Origin: CAZJHX01 sp964545715
Lineage (GTDB): Bacteria; Myxococcota_A; UBA9042; GCA-2863065
Direction: 5' to 3'
DNA: 11,311 nucleotides
NCBI GenBank assembly: GCA_964545715.1
Contig: CAZJHX010000240.1
Location: 1 to 11,311, forward strand
The position numbers and the translations under genes are program-made. The notes beneath the pieces were generated by a model. That model ran no database searches and had not been told where the DNA came from. It was given only the letters and a program-made list of their open reading frames with translations. Each line of letters starts with the position of its first letter. The first letter of the stretch is position 1. Below, piece after piece: positions 5,756-11,311 of this stretch.

Positions 5756-8656
5756 TTGAGGTGCACCCGCTTGTCAGTTGCGGCTGTGGTTGCCGCCGCG
5801 CTCGTCGGCTGCCCACCGCCGGCTCCGCAGTTTCTCGGCCCCGTCGCCGACGTGGCGCCTGAGATCGTGGAGCCGCCGGCTGACGTGCCGGTCGACGCCC
5901 CGGATATCGCGCCCGAACCCGAATGCGGGGAAGACAAAGACTGCCCCTCGACCCGGTGCGCCAACGGTCGCTGCACGGACGGCGTGTGCGGGTTGGCGCC
6001 CATCGGGTGCGACGACGGCAACCCCTGCACAGTCGACGGCGCGTGCGACGAGGACGACGGCTGCTACCACAAGGCAACCCCTGGCGTTGCGTGTGACGAC
6101 GAAGGCCCTTGTGGAGCAGGCGGCGTGTGCGTTGACGCCGAGTGCCAGGCGACCGCGGAGCGCCTGTTCAAGGTCGTGCTGGACGAGTCGGATCCTGCAG
6201 TCGCCGTCACCCTGACCGCGGCTGCTGTGTCCGAAGATGGCGCCCTCATGGTCGGCGGCGACCACCGAGCCGGCGCCGCCGGAGCCGATCTGCACATGAG
6301 AGAGGTGTCGCTGCTGGCGGAGGGCGCGGTGCCCTACGTGCTTCAGTTGCCCGGTGAGCAACAGCTGACCGACGTGCTGCTTTGGGACGAGACGCTCGGA
6401 CTGATGATCGGTGTGGACACGCCCGGCATCGTTCAGCAGGGGATCGTGGCGTGCGTCAACCTCTCACAGGATCCGGCGATGGACAGTGGGCATGGCCATC
6501 AGCTGCTGCCGGGGCCGCTGGGTCGCGCCACGGTCGAGCGCGCTCTGAGGCACAACGACCAACTGGTCCTCGTGGGCTCCGCAGGCGTGGCGGCCGGGTT
6601 TGCGTCCGGCTGGTTTACCACCCTCGATCTGGTGGACGCCGATACGTGCGCGTGGGAGCAGGTCCACAGCGAGGTGGTGGGACCCGGCGGGGGCCTGCCG
6701 AGTGGCGTCACCGATTCGTTGGTTGACGTGGCGCCGACGGACGACGGCTTCATCGCGCTGGGGCGCACAGCGTCCAAAGCGATTGGCGAGACCGACGTCT
6801 GGCTCACTGCGCTGGACTCCACCGGCAACCACGTGTGGTCACGCACCTATGGCGGCCTCGGGGCCGAGAAGCCTACGCGGCTGATTCCGCTGGCAGACGG
6901 GTATCTGCTGGCCGGTGCTCAGCGGCTGTCGCTGCCCGCGAACCACGACGACATGCTGGTGATCCGCACGGATCTGCAGGGCGCGCTGAGGTGGCAACAG
7001 CGCTACGGCGGCGACGCGGATGAGAACCTGACGGACGCCATCGCCTTGGACGGTGGGGGCTTCCTGCTGGCGGGCTCGACCAACGGGGCGCTCAAGGACG
7101 GCGTGTGGGCCGGCGGCGTGGCCGGCGACAAGACCGATGGTCTGCTCGTGCGCATCGACGCCTCGGGCCGTGTCTTGTGGCAGCGCGCGGTTTCGCGGCC
7201 CCTCTTTCCCGACCAGCTGCAGGGTTTTGCGGCGCTCCACCAGGTGGGAGATGACTTCATGGCGCTGGGACACACGACCACCGCTGAAGGTAGTCGCGCC
7301 TTTGTGGTCCGGACCGACGGCTGGGGCCACGCCACTTGCGACGAGGCGGGGGTCTGCGCGGGAGTCGAGTTCGGCAGCCCCGACGACGGCAACCCCTGCA
7401 CCCGGGCTTACTGCAACCCGACGGTGATTCCGGTCAACGGCGTCTCAGTGGTCCCCGAGGCGGTGTGTGATGACGGCAGCGCCTGCACGGTGGGCGACCA
7501 GTGCGTCGGCGAGTCGTGCCAGGCCGGGAAGCCGCGCTTGTTCGACGTGCCCCAAATCGAGGGCCCGATGGACCGCGCGCGTGGTCTGGTCGCGTTGCCG
7601 GACGGTGGGTTGCTGGTCGTCGGCGAGCGCGGTGACACGCTGGCGAGTACGGATGGCGCAATCGTGCGCACCAGCGCGACCGGCGAGGTTCATACCAGCA
7701 TGTCGCTCGGCGTGACCGGGGAGGACGCGTTTCGGGATGTCGCCGACGTCGGCAACGGTACGTACGCAGTCGCCGGCTTCCGCAATGTGCCCGCGACAGA
7801 CATGCGCCTGGTGGTCCTGGACTCTGACGCCAACGTGCTGCTGGACAAAACGGTGGACGGGGGCGGTATCGAGGTGGCGCATGGGGTGCTTGTGGGCGCG
7901 GATGGCGGCTTCGTACTGTTCGGCGAGCGATTGGGGACGGACGTCGACGCCTTCTCGGCCCGCGTGACCAGCGCCGGGGTGGTGCAGCTCGGCACGCCGT
8001 TTGGGCAGGCCGGCATCACCGATCTCGTGATCGGCGGTGCCCACGACGACCTGCAGCACGTCTTTTACGGCGCGCGGTATGAGACCGGGCCTACCGGCAA
8101 GCAGGGCTGGATTGTGCGCGCGGACCAAAACGGGGCCGCGCTGGACCAGGGAGTGACTCTGGGCGGCAACGGCCAGGAGGTGTTTCGCAGCGGCGCGACG
8201 CTCCCGGAGAAGGCCGGCTTCATCGCGGTCGGCGTGTCCACGACCAACTCCAGCGATGTGCCGCGGCCCTGGGTGGTGGTTTTGGATGACACGCTGGCGC
8301 CGGTCGCGGCTCAGCCGACCGCGTTTGAGACCAGCGTTCACAACTGGCGCACGCTGCTGGGCATCACGCCGGTCTCGGGCGGCTGGCTGGCTTACGGCAA
8401 TGTGTATACGGGCTCCGCGCAGGACTCGCTGCCTTATGGCACCGGCAAAGCGTGGCTTGTGTGGCTGGACCCTGAGCTGCAGGTCACCACCGAGTGCATT
8501 ATCGGGGAGTCGGACGACCTGGACCAGCGGCTGTCGGACGCGACGGTGCTGCCTGACGGGTCTGTGGCGTTTGCGGGCTGGCAGGCGCAGCCGGGCAACG
8601 CCAGGTGGTGGATCGTGCATACCGACGAGACCTGTGCGACAACTTGCGAACCGTGA
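5756..8656 (+). CDS. large Cys-rich, beta-propeller-like surface lipoprotein, 966 aa
   Basis: A predicted outer-surface lipoprotein. A basic n-region (MRCTR), a hydrophobic core (LSVAAVVAAA) and the lipobox LVGC give C19 as the lipidated residue. A Pro/Asp/Val-rich linker (20-55) follows. Residues 57-130 hold 13 Cys, including the CDDGNPCTVDGAC segment common in exported deltaproteobacterial proteins. Residues about 135-520 carry repeated blades of the form DGGFLLAGST, then D-x-W/V-x-x-x-D-x-x-G, then W-x-RxYGG, which resemble a beta-propeller. A second Cys-rich segment (528-588) repeats DDGNPCT, and a second propeller-like region covers about 590-945. The C-terminus ends with CATTCEP. The start is TTG 5756. 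A TTG at 5771 has a better ribosome site (GAGGTG, 5758-5763) but would lose the positively charged n-region. The TGA overlaps the GTG of the kinase gene by 4 nt, so a shared role in sensing is inferred. No enzyme motif is seen. Confidence 0.88.
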   Translation: MRCTRLSVAAVVAAALVGCPPPAPQFLGPVADVAPEIVEPPADVPVDAPDIAPEPECGEDKDCPSTRCANGRCTDGVCGLAPIGCDDGNPCTVDGACDEDDGCYHKATPGVACDDEGPCGAGGVCVDAECQATAERLFKVVLDESDPAVAVTLTAAAVSEDGALMVGGDHRAGAAGADLHMREVSLLAEGAVPYVLQLPGEQQLTDVLLWDETLGLMIGVDTPGIVQQGIVACVNLSQDPAMDSGHGHQLLPGPLGRATVERALRHNDQLVLVGSAGVAAGFASGWFTTLDLVDADTCAWEQVHSEVVGPGGGLPSGVTDSLVDVAPTDDGFIALGRTASKAIGETDVWLTALDSTGNHVWSRTYGGLGAEKPTRLIPLADGYLLAGAQRLSLPANHDDMLVIRTDLQGALRWQQRYGGDADENLTDAIALDGGGFLLAGSTNGALKDGVWAGGVAGDKTDGLLVRIDASGRVLWQRAVSRPLFPDQLQGFAALHQVGDDFMALGHTTTAEGSRAFVVRTDGWGHATCDEAGVCAGVEFGSPDDGNPCTRAYCNPTVIPVNGVSVVPEAVCDDGSACTVGDQCVGESCQAGKPRLFDVPQIEGPMDRARGLVALPDGGLLVVGERGDTLASTDGAIVRTSATGEVHTSMSLGVTGEDAFRDVADVGNGTYAVAGFRNVPATDMRLVVLDSDANVLLDKTVDGGGIEVAHGVLVGADGGFVLFGERLGTDVDAFSARVTSAGVVQLGTPFGQAGITDLVIGGAHDDLQHVFYGARYETGPTGKQGWIVRADQNGAALDQGVTLGGNGQEVFRSGATLPEKAGFIAVGVSTTNSSDVPRPWVVVLDDTLAPVAAQPTAFETSVHNWRTLLGITPVSGGWLAYGNVYTGSAQDSLPYGTGKAWLVWLDPELQVTTECIIGESDDLDQRLSDATVLPDGSVAFAGWQAQPGNARWWIVHTDETCATTCEP
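6010..6030 (+). repeat. 21-bp direct repeat, copy 1 (DDGNPCT)
   Basis: Identical over 21 bases to 7381-7401. Both copies encode DDGNPCT in the same frame of the lipoprotein gene, and each lies in one of its two Cys-rich segments. Confidence 0.85.
7381..7401 (+). repeat. 21-bp direct repeat, copy 2 (DDGNPCT)
   Basis: Second copy of the repeat at 6010-6030. Flanking bases differ, so identity is limited to the conserved motif. It supports an internally duplicated architecture or conversion between the two halves. Confidence 0.85.
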
Positions 8657-10299
8657 CGGACGCCAGCACAACCGAAGAGATCAGCGCCGTCAAAGAGTGC
8701 CCGACCTGCGGGCGCTGCTTTCAGGCCACCGTGACCTTCTGCACCGAGGACGGCACTCCGCTGTCGCTGACGACGGCGCGCGATCCGCTGGTGGGCACGG
8801 TCGTGCAGGAGCGGTTTCGCATCGAGGAGCGGATCGGGCAGGGCGGCATGGGCGCCGTGTATCGGGCCACCCAGCTGCCGGTAGACCGGCCCGTGGCGCT
8901 GAAGCTGCTGCATCCCCACTTGATGGGCGACGGCCGCGTGGCGCAGCGCTTCTTGACCGAGGCGCGCGCGATCTCGCGGCTGGCCAACCCGCACACTGTG
9001 ACGCTGTTCGATTTCGGGCAGACCGCCGACGGCATGCTGTTCATGGCGCTGGAGTACCTGCACGGCGTGGACCTGGGCAATCACCTGCGCAAGGAGGGCC
9101 CGCTGTCGGTTGCGGAGAGCGTGCGCATTGCCGATGCGGTGGCTCAGTCCCTGGCCGAGGCGCACTCGAGCGATGTGGTGCATCGCGATTTGAAGCCCGC
9201 CAACGTATTTTTGGCCAAGACGGCCGACCATCCGGCGTTTGTGAAGGTGCTGGACTTCGGTATCGCGCAGACCGCCGGCCCGGGGGGGCGGGTGACGCTG
9301 ACCGGGCAGGTGGCCGGCACGCCCGCGTACATGGCGCCCGAGTCGGTGACCGGGCAGTCCCAGGACGCGCGTGTCGACGTCTATGCGCTCGGTGTGATGC
9401 TGTACGAGATGATCACCGGCAAGGTCCCGTTCGATGGGGAGACGACCATCGACGTGATGATGCAGCATCTCGAGGCCGAGCCTGCGCCGATGGAGCTGGT
9501 CAACCCGGACGCACATGTGCCGTATCCGCTGGTGGCCTTCATCTGGCAGTGCTTGTCCAAGTCGCCGGATCGGCGCCCGGCCGACGCCACCGCGTTTCGG
9601 CGGGATCTGGCGGAGGCGGTCGAGGCGCCGACGTCGCTGGAGCTGCACAAGGTCCGGCACGATCCCAATACTGCGGCGGAGTTCGATTACGATCGGTCCG
9701 CCGTGCGGTCAGCCATCGCCGTCTCCGATGAGGTGCTTCGGCCGACCAACGACCCTGAGACCCGCGGCGGACGCTGGCTGTGGCCGTCCATCGCGGCGGT
9801 GGTGGTCGTTGCGGTGGCCCTCGGGGTGTTCAAGTTGTCGCAGGAGCCGTCGGAGTCGCCGAAAGCGGACGGTGTGGTGACGCCCCTGGTCGAGCCGGAG
9901 ACGCCCGCCGTACAGCCTCTCGAACCGGCGCCTGCGGTCGTGGTGGTAAAGAGACCGCCCCCTCGCGCGCTGGAGCACCCGGCCGCCCGGCGGGCGCGAC
10001 GTGGGGCTGTTGTCGTCGCTACGGCCCCGCCCGTCGGGACCGCTCAGGAGGCCGCTCCCGTGGCTGAGACTGTTGTCGTCACAGTGGTCTCACGAACGGT
10101 GGCCACCGTGGTGCTGAACGGTGAGCCCGACGGCAAGACGCCCATTCAGTTGAAGCTCACAAAGTCTGACGAGCCGGTACAGATCGCGTGTCGGCGCACC
10201 GGGTATCACGGTGACAAGTTGTCTGTCGTGCCTGACTCGGACAAAATCGCTACGTGCAAGTTGCGGCGCAAAAAGCCCAGTGAGGCCCTTCCCGACTAG
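8653..10299 (+). CDS. transmembrane Ser/Thr protein kinase, PknB type, with PEGA-like tail, 548 aa
   Basis: A membrane-anchored Hanks-type kinase. Residues 16-37 form a zinc-ribbon-like cap (C16, C19, C22, C30; CPTCGRC then FCTEDGTPL). The kinase domain spans about 56-320. It has the Gly-rich loop IGQGGMGAVY (61-70), VALK with K84, E103 as the likely alpha-C glutamate, HRDLKPAN (177-184), DFG (201-203) and MAPE (227-230). All catalytic residues are present, and it is an RD-type kinase. A single membrane segment (about 379-394) is followed by a Pro/Val/Ala-rich linker. A PEGA-like beta domain (about 483-548, VVLNGEPDGKTPIQLKL) would lie outside the membrane. The start is GTG 8653, overlapping the lipoprotein TGA by 4 nt. 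A GTG at 8605 is in frame but would overlap by 52 nt. The ribosome site is weak, consistent with coupling. The substrate is unknown. Linkage to the lipoprotein suggests envelope sensing. Confidence 0.95.
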   Translation: MTDASTTEEISAVKECPTCGRCFQATVTFCTEDGTPLSLTTARDPLVGTVVQERFRIEERIGQGGMGAVYRATQLPVDRPVALKLLHPHLMGDGRVAQRFLTEARAISRLANPHTVTLFDFGQTADGMLFMALEYLHGVDLGNHLRKEGPLSVAESVRIADAVAQSLAEAHSSDVVHRDLKPANVFLAKTADHPAFVKVLDFGIAQTAGPGGRVTLTGQVAGTPAYMAPESVTGQSQDARVDVYALGVMLYEMITGKVPFDGETTIDVMMQHLEAEPAPMELVNPDAHVPYPLVAFIWQCLSKSPDRRPADATAFRRDLAEAVEAPTSLELHKVRHDPNTAAEFDYDRSAVRSAIAVSDEVLRPTNDPETRGGRWLWPSIAAVVVVAVALGVFKLSQEPSESPKADGVVTPLVEPETPAVQPLEPAPAVVVVKRPPPRALEHPAARRARRGAVVVATAPPVGTAQEAAPVAETVVVTVVSRTVATVVLNGEPDGKTPIQLKLTKSDEPVQIACRRTGYHGDKLSVVPDSDKIATCKLRRKKPSEALPD

Positions 10300-11260
10300 C
10301 GCGCTGGTGGTGCTGCTGGCGGTGACGGCAGGCGCGCGTCCGCCCGACGTGCAGCGACGGTACGACCAGGGCAAGGCGGACCTGGATGGGGCCAGATACG
10401 ACGCCGCGATCGACCAGTTTCAGCAGTGCCTGGACATGGTCGCGGGCGATCCCGAAGACACCGCAGTCATGCTGTTTGCGCTGGGTAAGACGCATGAGAC
10501 GCGTGGCAGTGATGTCGAGGCGCTGCGCTTCTATCGGCGGCTGGCGATGGGGGCAGGAGATACGGGCGTTGCGGGCAAGCTGAGGCAGCGCGCGCGCGGC
10601 GCCATCACCAAGCTGGAGGGCCGGGTGATGGCCACCCACGGGGCGGTCGATGTGGTGACTCAACCCGAGTTCGCGGTGGTCAGCATAGACGGTCACGCCA
10701 TCGGCGCGGATCCCGCGCTGGACAGTCCGATGCGGTTATATCTGCCGCCCGGGCGATACACGGTCACCGCGCGTATGCCCGGGTACCAGGAGTCGTCCAT
10801 GATGGTGGAGGTGCGCATGGGCGCCGACGTCGCCGTGGCCCTGCAGCTCAACCGCCAGGCGGCCGTGCAGCCTCCGCGTCCCGCGCCGGTCGTCGTGGTC
10901 AAGACGCAGCCCGGGCGCTCGAGCTTGGGCGGGTGGCTGATGTTTGCGGGCGGGCTGGCCGTGGCTGGCGGCGGCGTGCCGTTTACCCTGGGCATGCTGG
11001 AGAACTTCGACGACATCGAGGCGCTGGACGTGCGCCTGCCGCCAGACCAGGGCCAGCGACAATACAACGACTTGATCGCCGATTACGAGCTCAACGCGGC
11101 CTTGCAGGGCGCGTTTTACGGCGTGGGCGGTGCGCTGGTCGTCGTCGGCCTGGCGCTGGCGCTGACGGCGGACGCAGAGGATGACGAGCCTCCCACCACC
11201 GGCGTTCGAGTCTGGCCGACTCGACGGGGTGGGCTGCTTGGAGTCGGCGGCACCTTCTAG
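10280..11260 (+). CDS. exported TPR-like/PEGA-domain membrane protein, 326 aa
   Basis: Starts at GTG 10280, inside the end of the kinase gene (20-nt overlap). This start gives a clean signal peptide (MRPFPTSALVVLLAVTAGA, residues 1-19), whereas an upstream ATG at 10211 would bury it. Residues 22-115 look like one or two TPR-type helical hairpins (YDQGKADLDGARYDAAIDQFQQCL, then ALGKTHETRGSDVEALRFYRRL). Residues about 123-191 form a PEGA domain (FAVVSIDGHAIG, LYLPPGRYTVTARMPGYQ). A Pro/Val linker (198-210) follows, then two hydrophobic segments (about 217-238 and 273-297) separated by a polar stretch, and a short Gly-rich C-terminus. This combination is common in Myxococcota envelope proteins, usually of unknown role. 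Together with the kinase's own PEGA-like tail it may be a periplasmic partner of the kinase (inference). Confidence 0.88.
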   Translation: MRPFPTSALVVLLAVTAGARPPDVQRRYDQGKADLDGARYDAAIDQFQQCLDMVAGDPEDTAVMLFALGKTHETRGSDVEALRFYRRLAMGAGDTGVAGKLRQRARGAITKLEGRVMATHGAVDVVTQPEFAVVSIDGHAIGADPALDSPMRLYLPPGRYTVTARMPGYQESSMMVEVRMGADVAVALQLNRQAAVQPPRPAPVVVVKTQPGRSSLGGWLMFAGGLAVAGGGVPFTLGMLENFDDIEALDVRLPPDQGQRQYNDLIADYELNAALQGAFYGVGGALVVVGLALALTADAEDDEPPTTGVRVWPTRRGGLLGVGGTF

Positions 11261-11311
11261 GTGACTGGTGCCGAACGACGTCACGCCCCTCGCGGAGCCT
11301 CGCCGGCGCTC

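Noticed and set aside
4714..9288. Seven-G runs at 4714-4720 and 9282-9288 as possible slippage or phase-variation sites
   Set aside because: Runs of this length are expected by chance in DNA this GC-rich, and both genes stay in frame with intact downstream motifs.
7445..9660. Two 408-codon antisense open frames (7445-8671 and 8434-9660)
   Set aside because: Both lie opposite well-supported genes, have His/Arg/Gln-rich composition and show no recognisable motif.
8256..9731. 491-codon plus-strand frame across the lipoprotein-kinase junction
   Set aside because: It runs out of frame through the kinase, whose full set of catalytic motifs lies in another frame, and is Arg/Gly-rich shadow sequence.
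11261..11284. GTGAC/GTCAC inverted repeat after the last gene as a terminator
   Set aside because: Only 5 bp of stem with a 14-nt loop and no T-run, so it is too weak to call.

Overview
The window comes from a high-GC bacterium. Three things point to Myxococcota or a related deltaproteobacterial lineage. There is a PknB-type Ser/Thr kinase with an N-terminal zinc-ribbon-like Cys motif and a C-terminal PEGA-like tail. There is a surface lipoprotein with Cys-rich DDGNPCT-type segments. There is a secreted fibrinogen-like protein with a YCDMTTAGGGWTL motif. The lineage is an inference, since no rRNA or marker gene is present.

Left part (1-2479), all on the minus strand: an unrecognised protein (689 to 102), then a small possible ribbon-helix-helix protein (1155 to 874), then a secreted fibrinogen-like/tail-fibre-like protein (2479 to 1226). 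The 184-bp gap 690-873 carries three closely spaced inverted repeats upstream of the unrecognised gene.

Middle part (2582-5721), plus strand: two genes joined by a 4-nt GTGA overlap. The first is a radical SAM enzyme of the MJ0619/Tes-like (COG1964) type. The second fuses a COG0523 (CobW/P47K-like) metallochaperone GTPase to a class I SAM-dependent methyltransferase. It is divergent from the fibrinogen-like gene, with a plausible promoter between them. A perfect 8-bp hairpin abuts the stop of the second gene. This pair is the best candidate here for an undescribed pathway: maturation of a metal-dependent modification enzyme plus radical and polar methyl-transfer chemistry on an unknown cofactor, lipid or polymer.

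Right part (5756-11260), plus strand: an apparent three-gene signalling/envelope operon. It holds a large lipoprotein with two Cys-rich plus beta-propeller-like halves, then a transmembrane Ser/Thr kinase (4-nt overlap), then a signal-peptide, TPR-like and PEGA-domain protein with two membrane segments (20-nt overlap). The tight overlaps suggest the three products are made together and may act as a surface-sensing module.

No tRNA, rRNA, IS element, CRISPR array or origin was recognised.
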